Shown one piece after another: positions 38,954 to 48,110 of a stretch of DNA of 64,000 nucleotides. Source of the DNA: Psychrobacter alimentarius (GTDB taxonomy: Bacteria > Pseudomonadota > Gammaproteobacteria > Pseudomonadales > Moraxellaceae). Every line of letters begins with the position of its first letter. The stretch's first letter is position 1. The stretch lies in contig NZ_CP014945.1 of assembly GCF_001606025.1 (NCBI RefSeq), positions 248,001-312,000 of the forward strand, given 5' to 3'. The notes beneath the pieces were generated by a model. It saw only the letters and a list, made by a program, of their open reading frames with translations, searched no databases and had not been told where the DNA came from. Position numbers and translations under genes: made by a program.

Positions 38954-41415
38954 ATTTAGCACTATGGTTGCAAATAGAGATATTAAAGCATTCTAAAAAT
39001 AAAGTTGAGCCAAACAATTTTAATTTATACGTCTGTATTCCCAAATCTACGTATAGAAGAAAGAAAGTAACTCTTGCAAAGTATTCTGGCTTTAAGGTCA
39101 ATTACTTTATATCATTGTTGATAAGAAATTCTGTAAAATATAAGAAAAATAATAATAGAACAGGTGTTGGGATATCATCTGCCTTAGAAGTATTTACTAG
39201 TCCTGTATATACTGCATTGGATAATAATGATGAAAGCTATTTTACCGAATCACTAAAGAGGCTAGAAAAGTATCATATACAATTAGTTGAGGTTTTAGAT
39301 TTCGAAAATTCTAATAGCGAGCCTGATAATTGGTTGTTTGTAACCAAAGGTGCTTGGAGTAGTTCTTACTTCACGGATTTTATGAGAAATTATCATATTC
39401 TACTAAAAAAGACTATTAATAAAATTCCTGCTAGTACACAATATTTTTATTATGCATTACATTTTTATAGAAGCATTTATTCTAGTCGAGAAAATATAAG
39501 TCATACCGAAACTAACGCTATTTTTGGAAATGTATTATATTTATGGGTTGCTCTTTTAAAATGGAAAGACCAATCTAATGGTTCTGATGTAATAATTGAA
39601 AGTAGTTTCAACGATGCTATACATAATTTTGTATCAGTTTGGGAGCAATGGAAGAATTTATATATTACATATAAATATAAAGATACTACTAAATCGTATC
39701 CAGTATTGTTTGAGCATCTAAAAAATACATCTGAAATGGTGGTAGAGTCATTAAGAGTCGAGAATGATCAAGCATTCGGTTGGTCTGTCGATATGTTAAT
39801 TCACTGGAAGAATAGAACTTTAGATGTGCAGACTTATAAGGAAGAGTACTCATGGCATTCAGGAGTTATCGATATAGAAATGCTATTTAAAGAGAATTCT
39901 GACTTGTGGATTAAGATTAGAAAAGGAAAAGATGAGAATGTAGAGTCAGCCATCAACATAGCTCTGAAAAATGCCTATGTTGATATAAGATTTTTAACAG
40001 TATGTTGCATATTAGCTAACAGCGATGATGTTCCAAGAGTCAAACCTTATATTGATGCATTACTAGAAGAGAAGAGAGTCTATCCTACCGGTACTAGCGA
40101 TACTATAGTTAAAAGTATCGATCAAGCTAGTCAACTATTGGGTATTTATATTAGACACAAAAAATTTCATCTTGGTGGTATAGAGAGTGAGTTTAACTGG
40201 CAAAAAAATCTGCTTGAAAAGTACAATAATAAATTTAGTCAGAAAATGGTTTCTGGCAGAATGTATGCAGGACAGCGTAACGTAAGTATAGATAACGAAT
40301 TTATTCAACTAATTATTTCTTACTCATCAAGTAAGTGGAAACTATCGAGAGATTGGTTGAATATCTTTAAATCAGACATCTATAGCTTTTCAAACAGAGA
40401 AAAAATGACTCATAATTTTAGAACCTTAATTGATACTGCTCAAAGAACGTCTGAGTACAAGTTGTTATCTGCTGAAATGGTACCTGAAAAAGTTGTGAGC
40501 TATCGCAAAAATTTTGTAGAGTCAATGGAAGAGTTGATTAAGGAGATTGAGTACATTAATAATAATCATATTGTAAATTCTGATGTCGACAAAACGATGC
40601 TTTCTGAAATCGCTAAAGTAGCATCTAATGACTTCATAGCTAATGAAACGAAATCTCCACTTAATATGTTTGATGAAATAAGAAGAAATGGAGTTGGACT
40701 AATTATTCATAATCAGATTGTTACAAGAGATTTTAAAAAATCTTATATTATGAGTCAAGATAGTCCTCCAATTCATAATTTGGTTGAAGGTTTGGGCGAA
40801 GAAGTGTCAGGCGATCTAAGAAATGCCATATTAAGAAAAATAGTCGTAAACATCCCAACAAGCTATGAGTCATTTGACTCTTTAGAGGACATGTTGTTTT
40901 ATATTTTAAATGAAATTAAAATGCCTGATGCTGTTCTTCTATGTCATAAAAGTATATCTGATTTAATATTTGACTTATTAAATGAAGATGAACAAAAGCT
41001 TGAAAGATTGCAAGTTACCAAGTACTATTCAGAAGAATATTTCTGCAAAATTGGTGATTGTGAGGTTTATGATTGTAGTTTTAATATTTTAAATTCATGT
41101 ATTCTTACAACGAAAGATAGATTCAAAGCCTTGATTATCGAAGACTTTGAAGATGGTAATATCGTAAATGTTGTCTTCAATGAGAATGAACAGGATAAAA
41201 CAAAAGGTGATTTATCATTTGATTATAAATTAGATATTGAAACTGATAAAACTAGACCATTTATTAAACTAAGTTTAGTGCCAGAAAATATCGAGAATGA
41301 CGAAGAAGCCGTTGAAGAACATACTGCTGATATTCCTCAAGAAGAATTGGATGGAAATAAAGTACTCTCTAAGATAAATAGGTTTTTAAAATTTCTCCCA
41401 ACTTATCGAAGATAG
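38926..41415 (+). CDS. C-terminal fragment, 829-residue soluble protein of unknown function
   Basis: 829 codons from a TTG with no Shine-Dalgarno, so independent translation is doubtful. Rich in K, N, I and Y as expected from AT-rich DNA. No Walker A, HNH, PD-(D/E)XK, Toll/interleukin receptor or other recognisable enzyme motif was seen. The last ~100 residues (LTTKDRFKALIIEDFEDGNIV..., then an acidic stretch and INRFLKFLPTYRR) look like a separate small beta-rich unit plus tail. Confidence 0.55.
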   Translation: MRNISLWKINLALWLQIEILKHSKNKVEPNNFNLYVCIPKSTYRRKKVTLAKYSGFKVNYFISLLIRNSVKYKKNNNRTGVGISSALEVFTSPVYTALDNNDESYFTESLKRLEKYHIQLVEVLDFENSNSEPDNWLFVTKGAWSSSYFTDFMRNYHILLKKTINKIPASTQYFYYALHFYRSIYSSRENISHTETNAIFGNVLYLWVALLKWKDQSNGSDVIIESSFNDAIHNFVSVWEQWKNLYITYKYKDTTKSYPVLFEHLKNTSEMVVESLRVENDQAFGWSVDMLIHWKNRTLDVQTYKEEYSWHSGVIDIEMLFKENSDLWIKIRKGKDENVESAINIALKNAYVDIRFLTVCCILANSDDVPRVKPYIDALLEEKRVYPTGTSDTIVKSIDQASQLLGIYIRHKKFHLGGIESEFNWQKNLLEKYNNKFSQKMVSGRMYAGQRNVSIDNEFIQLIISYSSSKWKLSRDWLNIFKSDIYSFSNREKMTHNFRTLIDTAQRTSEYKLLSAEMVPEKVVSYRKNFVESMEELIKEIEYINNNHIVNSDVDKTMLSEIAKVASNDFIANETKSPLNMFDEIRRNGVGLIIHNQIVTRDFKKSYIMSQDSPPIHNLVEGLGEEVSGDLRNAILRKIVVNIPTSYESFDSLEDMLFYILNEIKMPDAVLLCHKSISDLIFDLLNEDEQKLERLQVTKYYSEEYFCKIGDCEVYDCSFNILNSCILTTKDRFKALIIEDFEDGNIVNVVFNENEQDKTKGDLSFDYKLDIETDKTRPFIKLSLVPENIENDEEAVEEHTADIPQEELDGNKVLSKINRFLKFLPTYRR

Positions 41416-41560
41416 ATTGCTAAGGTGGGTTAGCAAGCGTAGTCCACCATAAGTATATTAATCAGAGAAGTTCCTTTAAAGTACATTTTCGTCTTACTCT
41501 TCTAAATCATCCTTCTAAGCCTCAGCAATCAACTCATGAATCGTCTTAATTTTTAATACC

Positions 41561-41589
41561 AAAAAAAACGGCACTGAAATCAGTGCCGT
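41561..41589 (-). terminator. Terminator after tdh
   Basis: ACGGCACTG (41568-41576), AAAT loop, CAGTGCCGT (41581-41589), then T8 on the minus strand. Confidence 0.9.
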
Positions 41590-41643
41590 CTTATAAATCG
41601 TGACAAAGCTAACCACGACTCTTCAAATACTAAATCGCCAAAA

Positions 41644-42669
41644 TCAATCCCAGCTTAAAATCACCTTACCGCATTGCCCACTTTCCATGATATCAAAGCC
41701 TTCTTGAAAGTCATCAATGTGCATGCGGTGGGTAATGATTGGTGTCAAATCAATACCGCTAATCAGCATTTGCTCCATTTGATACCACGTCTCCCACATC
41801 TCACGGCCATAAATACCTTTTAGGGTTAAAGCCTTAAAAATAATCTTGCTCCAATCCACTGTGGTGGTGTTGGGTAAAATGCCCAAGAGCGCAATTTTAG
41901 AGCCGTTATACATGTTACTAATCATCGAATCAAAGGCCTGAGGCGAGCCTGACATCTCAAGCCCAATGTCAAAGCCGTGCATTTTTAGATCCTCGATAGC
42001 GCCTTCGATGGTTTCACCCTTAGCTGGGTTGATGGTCATCGTCGCGCCCATTCTTTTGGCAAGCTCTAGGCGATAATCGCTGATATCGCTGACCACAATA
42101 TTACGTGCGCCTGCGAAGCGGCAAATCGCGGTTGCCATTGACCCGATCAGCCCTGCACCCGTAATTAGCACATCTTCACCCAGTACCGGGAATGAAAGGG
42201 CAGTATGAGTGGCATTGCCAAAGGGGTCCATAATGGCGGCCATCTCATCGCTGATACGCTCATCGAGTTTGATAACATTATCGGCAGGGATCACCAAATA
42301 TTCGGCAAACGCGCCATCGCGGTCAACGCCCACGCCTATGGTGTTTTCGCACACATGCAGCTTACCACGGCGGCAGTTACGGCAATGCCCGCAAGCGATA
42401 TGGCCTTCGCCTGTGACTCGGTCACCCACTTCCAGATGCTTGACGCCATCGCCCATTTCACTAATGACACCGACGTATTCATGTCCGATAATCATTGGCG
42501 TCTTGATGGTGTTTTGTGACCACTCATCCCACTTATAAATGTGCAAATCTGTCCCACAAATGGCGGTTTTTTTAATTTTAATTTTTACGTCATTGATGCC
42601 GACGGTCGGTTCTGGCATGTCTTGCATCCAGATGCCTTTTTTGGCATGAGCTTTAACCAGTGCTTTCAT
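41644..42669 (-). CDS. tdh: L-threonine 3-dehydrogenase
   Basis: Oxidises threonine to 2-amino-3-ketobutyrate with NAD+. The 341-residue zinc alcohol-dehydrogenase-type protein shows the catalytic zinc site [13 protein letters not shown] (Cys38) and GHEYVG, the structural zinc cysteines [15 protein letters not shown], and the Rossmann segment [15 protein letters not shown]. Start ATG with AAGAGA upstream. Works with kbl, 200 bp upstream on the same strand; a palindromic repeat sits between them. Confidence 0.96.
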   Translation of the reverse strand: MKALVKAHAKKGIWMQDMPEPTVGINDVKIKIKKTAICGTDLHIYKWDEWSQNTIKTPMIIGHEYVGVISEMGDGVKHLEVGDRVTGEGHIACGHCRNCRRGKLHVCENTIGVGVDRDGAFAEYLVIPADNVIKLDERISDEMAAIMDPFGNATHTALSFPVLGEDVLITGAGLIGSMATAICRFAGARNIVVSDISDYRLELAKRMGATMTINPAKGETIEGAIEDLKMHGFDIGLEMSGSPQAFDSMISNMYNGSKIALLGILPNTTTVDWSKIIFKALTLKGIYGREMWETWYQMEQMLISGIDLTPIITHRMHIDDFQEGFDIMESGQCGKVILSWD

Positions 42670-42759
42670 ATTTTTCTCTTATTTAACGGTGTTGCATTTT
42701 ATTATTGAGTCTAGATAAATACTGAACTATAGCCAAAGAACAATAGTTTAGCTGCGGTA

Positions 42760-42830
42760 CTGCTGGGATGAACTTTATGAAGCCTCTGTCACGCTTGCGA
42801 ACAGCCAGCGAGGAAATTTTATACCAGCAG
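42760..42830. repeat. Interspersed palindromic repeat, copy R1
   Basis: CTGCTGG (42760-42766) and CCAGCAG (42824-42830) bound an imperfect palindrome with the core CTCTGTCACGCTTGCGAACAG shared almost base for base with copy R2 (47978-48043). Lies between kbl and tdh; in the transcript it could fold into a long hairpin. Confidence 0.8.
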
Positions 42831-42868
42831 TATCTGATCTATCGATGTAATTTTTCGCTGACTATATT

Positions 42869-44059
42869 TTAATCAATCATCTTCATTTGCTTAGCGACTT
42901 TGATAAAGGCGGCGATACATTGGTCGAGCTGCTCGCGCGTATGGGCAGCAGAGAGCTGGACACGAATACGAGCCTCATTTTTGGGTACGACAGGGTAGAA
43001 GAAGCCAATCACATAGATGCCTTCTTCAAGCAGTGCGTCTGCCATTTGTTGCGAGACATTGGCATCATAGAGCATCACTGCACAAATGGCCGATTCAGTA
43101 GGCTTAATGTCGAAGCCTGCATCTTGCATTTGCTTCACAAAATAGGCGGTATTTTCATGCAGTTTGTCTTGTAGCGTATTGTCTTGTGACAGCATCTCAA
43201 ACGCTTTTACCCCAGCGGCAGCTACCATAGGCGGAATGGAGTTGGAAAACAGATACGGGCGTGAGCGTTGACGCAGCATCTCAATGATTTCTTTTTTACC
43301 TGTTGTAAAGCCGCCAATCGCACCGCCAAACGCCTTACCCAACGTACCCGTGATCAGCTCAACATCACCGCGCAGATCAAACAGTTCAGTCACACCGCCA
43401 CCCGTGCGACCGACAACGCCTGCTGAATGCGACTCGTCAATCATCACCATGGCATCATATTTTTGTGCGAGCGCATAGATCTCATCCATTGGCGCCACAT
43501 TGCCATCCATCGAAAACACACCATCGGTCACAATCAAACGAAAACGCTGTGCTTGCGCCGCTTGCAATTGCGTCTCCAAATCTTGCATATCCGCATTGGC
43601 ATAGCGATAACGCGCCGCTTTACACAGGCGCACACCATCGATGATTGATGCATGATTTAACGAGTCAGAAATAATGGCATCTTCGCTGGTCAGCAGTGGC
43701 TCAAAAGCACCGCCATTGGCATCGAAACAAGCCGCATAAAGAATCGTGTCTTCGGTATTAAAAAACTTAGAAATCGACGCCTCTAATTGCTTATGCAAAT
43801 CTTGCGTACCACAAATAAAACGTACCGATGACATACCATAACCTGAGTTTTCAATGGCCTCGATAGCTGCTTGTTTAATCTCAGGATGATCGGACAAGCC
43901 AAGATAATTGTTGGCACAGAAGTTCAGCATCTCACGGCCATCAGTGATTTTAATCATGGCATTTTGTGGAGAGGTGATGATGCGCTCGTTTTTATATAGT
44001 CCTGCCGCGCGTATGTCGCTGATTTCTTGTTGTAGATGTTTTTGAAAGGCTTGGTACAT
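42869..44059 (-). CDS. kbl: Glycine C-acetyltransferase (2-amino-3-ketobutyrate CoA ligase)
   Basis: Cleaves 2-amino-3-ketobutyrate with CoA to glycine and acetyl-CoA, completing threonine breakdown begun by Tdh. PLP alpha-oxoamine synthase of 396 residues: NFCANNYLGLSDHPEI near 47, MSSVRFICGTQDLHK, DESHSAGVVGRTGGG, and the PLP lysine in GTLGKAFGGAIGG. AAGGAATATGT before ATG. First gene of the kbl-tdh unit. Confidence 0.96.
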   Translation of the reverse strand: MYQAFQKHLQQEISDIRAAGLYKNERIITSPQNAMIKITDGREMLNFCANNYLGLSDHPEIKQAAIEAIENSGYGMSSVRFICGTQDLHKQLEASISKFFNTEDTILYAACFDANGGAFEPLLTSEDAIISDSLNHASIIDGVRLCKAARYRYANADMQDLETQLQAAQAQRFRLIVTDGVFSMDGNVAPMDEIYALAQKYDAMVMIDESHSAGVVGRTGGGVTELFDLRGDVELITGTLGKAFGGAIGGFTTGKKEIIEMLRQRSRPYLFSNSIPPMVAAAGVKAFEMLSQDNTLQDKLHENTAYFVKQMQDAGFDIKPTESAICAVMLYDANVSQQMADALLEEGIYVIGFFYPVVPKNEARIRVQLSAAHTREQLDQCIAAFIKVAKQMKMID

Positions 44060-44357
44060 ACATATTCCTTGTTACTATTATTAGAGTCTGCATTAGCAAT
44101 GCAGATATTAGGACTGCTAATAGGATCAATCATTAAAGCCACGCATCATCCTAGCCTTTAGTAAGACCAATGATATGAGGTGAGCAGTGATGCTATCTGT
44201 AATCCGTAAGCGCTAATTTTATCATTAGCCCGTCGCAATAAGTAGCCCAAGTAGCAATCCTATGTTGAGTAACTGTCGTTCTGCTTGGATGAGGATGCTT
44301 TTTGCTCATCTTTTTGAGAATCGCTCATGCTTGATGTCTCCTGATATTCTGTACTAC
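44060..44357. other. Intergenic region upstream of kbl
   Basis: 298 bp between the amidase gene and kbl, both minus strand. No terminator or gene recognised; presumably holds the kbl promoter. Confidence 0.3.
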
Positions 44358-45233
44358 TTAATAAAAATCATCCCGACCAGCATATTTCATATTGAGCGCC
44401 TGCAATATCGCATAGGTTTCGCTATCTATCACACCTGTGGGCTGCTGCGGTCTAAAATGCAATTGAAACGCATAAATGACATCACGGCTGGCTTTGTCCC
44501 ACTCGTCGCTATTATTGATTTGATAGCCATATTTGCGAAAGGCTTGCTTGATTTCCTGCACACTTGGCGCGACCAAGGTACGACGATTCATAATTTCTTG
44601 CTTGTCCGCTTCATCATACCAAGCGCCAATGCCGTATTCTTTGTATAAACGCTCCCAAGGGAATTTTGCACCGGGGTCTATCTTGCGCGAGGGTGCCATA
44701 TCCGCATGACCGATGATATTTTTGGGTGAGATGTCATAGCGCGTGGCGATATCTTGCACCAGCTCTGCGACTTTCTTAATTTGCAGCTCACTAAATTCGA
44801 CATAATGGTCGTAAGGATGATAGTCGAGCGTGCTATTTTTTAGCGCATCTCGGTATTCAGGCTTGATACCTGCATTTACAATCTCGATGCCAATAGACGT
44901 ATCGTTGAGGATGGTTCTACCTGAAAAGCCGCCGTCCCCTGCATGCCACGCGCGCTCAGATTCTGGTACGAGGTTATAGATTTTATTGTCGTCTTTGTCC
45001 AAGATTAAATAATGGGCGCTCACGTTGCCCGTGGTCAAGGTTTTGATGGAGCGCTCATTGTCTGAGACCGTATAGTGCAAGACGATGGTTTTGATACGCT
45101 GGCTTTTGCCTGTCGATTGGTAAGTATCGCTATCGACGCTGTAATTTTTGGTGGTTGCTACGTGCGGGGCAGTGGTTACGCAGCCAATTAAAGGCAGAGT
45201 TAAGCTAAGTGCTAAGAAGATGTTTTTTACCAT
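44358..45233 (-). CDS. N-acetylmuramoyl-L-alanine amidase, AmiD-like lipoprotein
   Basis: Zinc amidase cutting the stem peptide from muramic acid in peptidoglycan. 291 residues with a lipoprotein signal (LIGC, Cys18), Amidase_2 domain (about 45-190: IKTIVLHYTVSD with zinc His, ERAWHAGDGGF, IGIEIVN, IIGHADMAPSRKIDPGAKFPW with second His and Asp) and a C-terminal peptidoglycan-binding helical domain (210-285). The layout equals E. coli AmiD, an outer-membrane-anchored enzyme, rather than cytosolic AmpD. Confidence 0.9.
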   Translation of the reverse strand: MVKNIFLALSLTLPLIGCVTTAPHVATTKNYSVDSDTYQSTGKSQRIKTIVLHYTVSDNERSIKTLTTGNVSAHYLILDKDDNKIYNLVPESERAWHAGDGGFSGRTILNDTSIGIEIVNAGIKPEYRDALKNSTLDYHPYDHYVEFSELQIKKVAELVQDIATRYDISPKNIIGHADMAPSRKIDPGAKFPWERLYKEYGIGAWYDEADKQEIMNRRTLVAPSVQEIKQAFRKYGYQINNSDEWDKASRDVIYAFQLHFRPQQPTGVIDSETYAILQALNMKYAGRDDFY

Positions 45234-45328
45234 GAAATGCTCTGTGTGAATAAAGGTGTGCCGTTAAACCAATCTTTATCTTAAGTGAATAGTATTATTA
45301 AATGATGTCTAAGGTTTGGTACTTGTGT

Positions 45329-46093
45329 TTAACCCTTCCGAATCTTCTTCGCCAATACTTTTTTCCAACTGTCTTCCAAACATTCAATCTCAAGCCACGG
45401 CTCAATCACCTCGGCATCGAACTTTTCCTTTGAATTGGACAATTGCCAAAGTGTCTCAAGCGTGGCAAACGGATAGGGACGTTCGATCAAATACACAGGT
45501 AAGTCCGCGTTAATCATCCCATCACGTACCACTTGAAAATACCAACCCGAGATACCTTGCTTACTGACCCAAGACGCAATATTTGGCACTTTGGTAAATT
45601 GACCAATTTGATCATTGATCTTGTAACACGGACGGCGCGGTTGGACGATGCGCAGTTGCACGCTATCTTCACCACCTACTTTGTCTTCACCATATTGAAA
45701 AACGTCGCCGATACAGACGGTAGACTCGGTCATCTCAGGCAAGCCATTGACGGCTTCGGTCGTGAGGTTTTCACCGAGTGTACCGACGTGTACCTTTAGA
45801 CCAAACTCAGCGTTAATCTTATCGTAAGTCGCAGGGGCTAGCTGATGCACCGCTTTTAATGGGCCACCGTGATGCTTACGATCGGCTTGCTCGTCGGTGG
45901 TCAAGCCCATAAAGTTGACGGCGACAGGCGCATCGATTGGATATTTATCAATGGCGCTCATCTCTTCACGAGTGAAGGGCATGGCTTTGCCAGCGCGGAC
46001 ACAGATGAGAGTGGCGATATGCAAGGGCAGGGGTTGGTTAAAATCAAGGTTAGTGTTTTCTTGTACGTATGTTTCGGTTGATTCTATGCGCAT
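45329..46093 (-). CDS. MOSC-domain protein, YiiM-like
   Basis: 254 residues. MOSC domains bind sulfur-carrying molybdenum cofactor; YiiM-type proteins detoxify N-hydroxylated purines in E. coli. Seen: FMGLTTDEQADRKHHGGPLKAVH (about 61-83), GTLGENLTTEAVN, the conserved Cys in QPRRPCYKINDQIG, and the C-terminal helical YiiM extension. TTAGGAACCCC ribosome site. Neighbours do not help with function. Confidence 0.87.
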   Translation of the reverse strand: MRIESTETYVQENTNLDFNQPLPLHIATLICVRAGKAMPFTREEMSAIDKYPIDAPVAVNFMGLTTDEQADRKHHGGPLKAVHQLAPATYDKINAEFGLKVHVGTLGENLTTEAVNGLPEMTESTVCIGDVFQYGEDKVGGEDSVQLRIVQPRRPCYKINDQIGQFTKVPNIASWVSKQGISGWYFQVVRDGMINADLPVYLIERPYPFATLETLWQLSNSKEKFDAEVIEPWLEIECLEDSWKKVLAKKIRKG

Positions 46094-46227
46094 TGGGGTT
46101 CCTAACGGCTGGTCATTTTTTAGGCAAATACGATTGGATGATTGTCATCATCTTAGCGTAATCATAGACAGCTTTCAGCTTATTTATACCATGTGTATTT
46201 ATAAAGCTATTTTGAACAGTCACCCAT

Positions 46228-46260
46228 AAAAAAAGACCAGAATCAGTCTCTGGTCTTTTT
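46228..46260. terminator. Terminator after rsfS
   Basis: AGACCAG (46234-46240) pairs with CTGGTCT (46250-46256); T7 on the minus strand, T5 on the plus strand. Confidence 0.85.
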
Positions 46261-46290
46261 AAGGCAATAAATATATCGAACTCAATACAC

Positions 46291-46704
46291 TTATTTGTTT
46301 TTGTTGCGACGGCCTGCGGTTTTCTTTTCACGCGGGGTTGCAACCAGCTCAGCCAACTGATCAGGTGATGACCATAAGCCTTCTAAGTCATAGAACTCAC
46401 GAGCTTGCGGCGTCATCATGTGCACAACAACAGCACCCAAATCAATCAACGTCCAGTCAGAGTCGATACCGCCTTCACGGCCAAGTGGCATAAAGCCAGA
46501 TTTTTTGGCTTCAGCACCGACGCTATCGGCCATGGCGCGCACGTGACGCTTCGACGTACCATCAGCGATGACGATGTGTTCCATAACGTCAGTCAAATCT
46601 GCTACATCCATTACAGTGATATTTTTCGCTTTCATATCGTTCAGCGCACTGTCTACAAGGGTCAAACACTCTTTTATGCGTTCTTCAGTCATGGTATTGG
46701 TCAT
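46291..46704 (-). CDS. rsfS: Ribosomal silencing factor RsfS
   Basis: Binds protein L14 of the large subunit and blocks subunit joining when nutrients run out. 137 residues with the Iojap/RsfS core: DMKAKNITVMDVADLTDV, IVIADGTSKRHVRAMADSV, DSDWTLIDLGAVVVHMMTPQAREFYDLEGLW. Ends in a basic tail (KKTAGRRNKNK). Follows nadD on the same strand, a widely conserved pair. Confidence 0.95.
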   Translation of the reverse strand: MTNTMTEERIKECLTLVDSALNDMKAKNITVMDVADLTDVMEHIVIADGTSKRHVRAMADSVGAEAKKSGFMPLGREGGIDSDWTLIDLGAVVVHMMTPQAREFYDLEGLWSSPDQLAELVATPREKKTAGRRNKNK

Positions 46705-46834
46705 AAATTTTAATCTCTTGAATCGTAAATATGTAAAATAAAAGGTAAAGCATTAATAGGGATTGTCCAAATGACCATTTGTCGCCAGCCGTATGTACAG
46801 ACAAAATGGGCAAAATGACAAAGATAAGGCGATT

Positions 46835-47752
46835 TTAACGGAATTGAGCAGCAGAATATAGCTGATGGGCGATAATATAGTGATAAACAGCCGAATTTAG
46901 CCATTTAGGTAACGGATTGATGGCAGTATGGCTCATGATATCATTTATTGGTGGTATAGAGGTCATTTGCCTGTCGGCTGCTTGCATTATATTCAATCGA
47001 TCTTGCACAGACTGTAGCTGCTCGCGTATCTGCGTGCTCGACACGGCTGCGACAGGCCGCGCGTCTATATAAATATGGCCTTGATGCGTGCTTTTCAAGC
47101 CAGTATTCGTCGCAAGCGCTTTAGTAATGGGCGTGACTAGCTCTGTCGGTGTGCCAACGACTAATGATTGTAGCGGCACGGGCAGTTTGGCTTGAATGGT
47201 GTCTGTGTTCGGCATATTGTCTGGGTCTGGCAGAATATCATTATCCACATCATCTTTATCCGCATCATCTTTATCAAAGATGCGACTGACATGACTGCGA
47301 CTAAAGATCCAGAGATTGACATGATTCGTCAGCGCCAGCCCTTCTTTCCAATGCGGCAAGCTCAGCGCGCTGTCCATACCAATGATAAAGATCAAACTGT
47401 CACGTGGATAGCGCTCCCTTAACGTACGTACACTATCGATGGTATAAACAGGCGGCGTTTGCCATAGCTCAAGCTCATCAATCTGAATGGGTGTCTCTAG
47501 GGTCGCCAGCTTTAACATCGCTAGACGATGGTGAGGGTCTGTGCTTTTTTGTTTAAATGGGGAGCGTGAGTTTGGCAATAATGACACATGCAGGTCGCGC
47601 TGCTGCTGCGCCGCTATCGGTAACAAACGCTCATACACATACATGGCCATTTGCACATGACCTTGATGCACAGGATCGAACGAGCCACCCAAGTAAGCAC
47701 GAATGGCAGGCCTAGAGGTTTTATCATCGAGACTGTCAGTGGTATTTGGCAT
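46835..47752 (-). CDS. nadD: Nicotinate-nucleotide adenylyltransferase
   Basis: Forms nicotinate adenine dinucleotide in NAD synthesis. From ATG 47752 (MPNTTDSL..., 305 residues) it shows the nucleotidyltransferase motif YLGGSFDPVHQGHVQMA, FIIGMDSALSLPHWK, and SSTQIREQL at the C-terminal end of the core. It is longer than usual: an acidic insertion (about residues 165-190) contains a five-residue repeat, DKDDA-DKDDV, and a C-terminal extension of about 45 residues follows the core. The frame runs 40 codons upstream of 47752 but that part is unlike the family. Confidence 0.92.
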   Translation of the reverse strand: MPNTTDSLDDKTSRPAIRAYLGGSFDPVHQGHVQMAMYVYERLLPIAAQQQRDLHVSLLPNSRSPFKQKSTDPHHRLAMLKLATLETPIQIDELELWQTPPVYTIDSVRTLRERYPRDSLIFIIGMDSALSLPHWKEGLALTNHVNLWIFSRSHVSRIFDKDDADKDDVDNDILPDPDNMPNTDTIQAKLPVPLQSLVVGTPTELVTPITKALATNTGLKSTHQGHIYIDARPVAAVSSTQIREQLQSVQDRLNIMQAADRQMTSIPPINDIMSHTAINPLPKWLNSAVYHYIIAHQLYSAAQFR

Positions 47753-47977
47753 AGTTTGGCACAGATATGGTTTGTCGTAGAGATGCTTTGGCACGGATAG
47801 GGAAGCGAAAAGGCGAAACAGAAAATCGCTATTGTAGAGGGCGCAGCAGCATCTGTCATTAAAAGCCCTCAAAAGTCATCAAAAATGACCAATAAAAAAC
47901 CGACCATCATAACGACAGTCGGTAATATCAAATCTATTTTTAATCAGCATAATAAAACTAAAAATAATACGATGTTG

Positions 47978-48043
47978 CTGAGATGGATTTTTCAAAGCTT
48001 CTGTCACGCTTGCGAACAGGCAGCGAAGAAAAATTCATCTCAG
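47978..48043. repeat. Interspersed palindromic repeat, copy R2
   Basis: CTGAGATGGATTTTTC (47978-47993) is mirrored by GAAAAATTCATCTCAG (48028-48043), 15 of 16 pairs. The centre carries the core shared with R1 (CTGTCACGCTTGCGAACAG). Lies between pta (ends 48111) and nadD. Confidence 0.85.
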
Positions 48044-48110
48044 TAGTACAGCGTTACTCTATGCATGACTCTTATTTATCATTGACCAGATAGCAATCAA
48101 GCTATAGCGA

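Larger units (their letters stand above)
38132..41415 (+). pseudogene. Large unrecognised membrane-anchored protein split in two frames at an A6 tract
   Basis: Not recognised. ATG 38132 has a strong ribosome site (GAGGGAGA). The first frame (273 codons, to 38953) gives a soluble head and four membrane helices (about 55-76, 93-115, 134-155, 166-188). It turns unlike protein after residue 262. The other frame opens after a stop at 38911-38913 and runs 829 codons from TTG 38926 to 41415, with no ribosome site of its own. One extra A in the A6 run at 38912-38917 joins them as TKKSKELRNISLW, a protein of about 1,094 residues. The large C-terminal part is soluble, helical, charged and ends acidic. 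Much more AT-rich than purL and tdh on either side. Could be a pseudogene, a phase-variable gene or a sequencing error. Confidence 0.7.
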
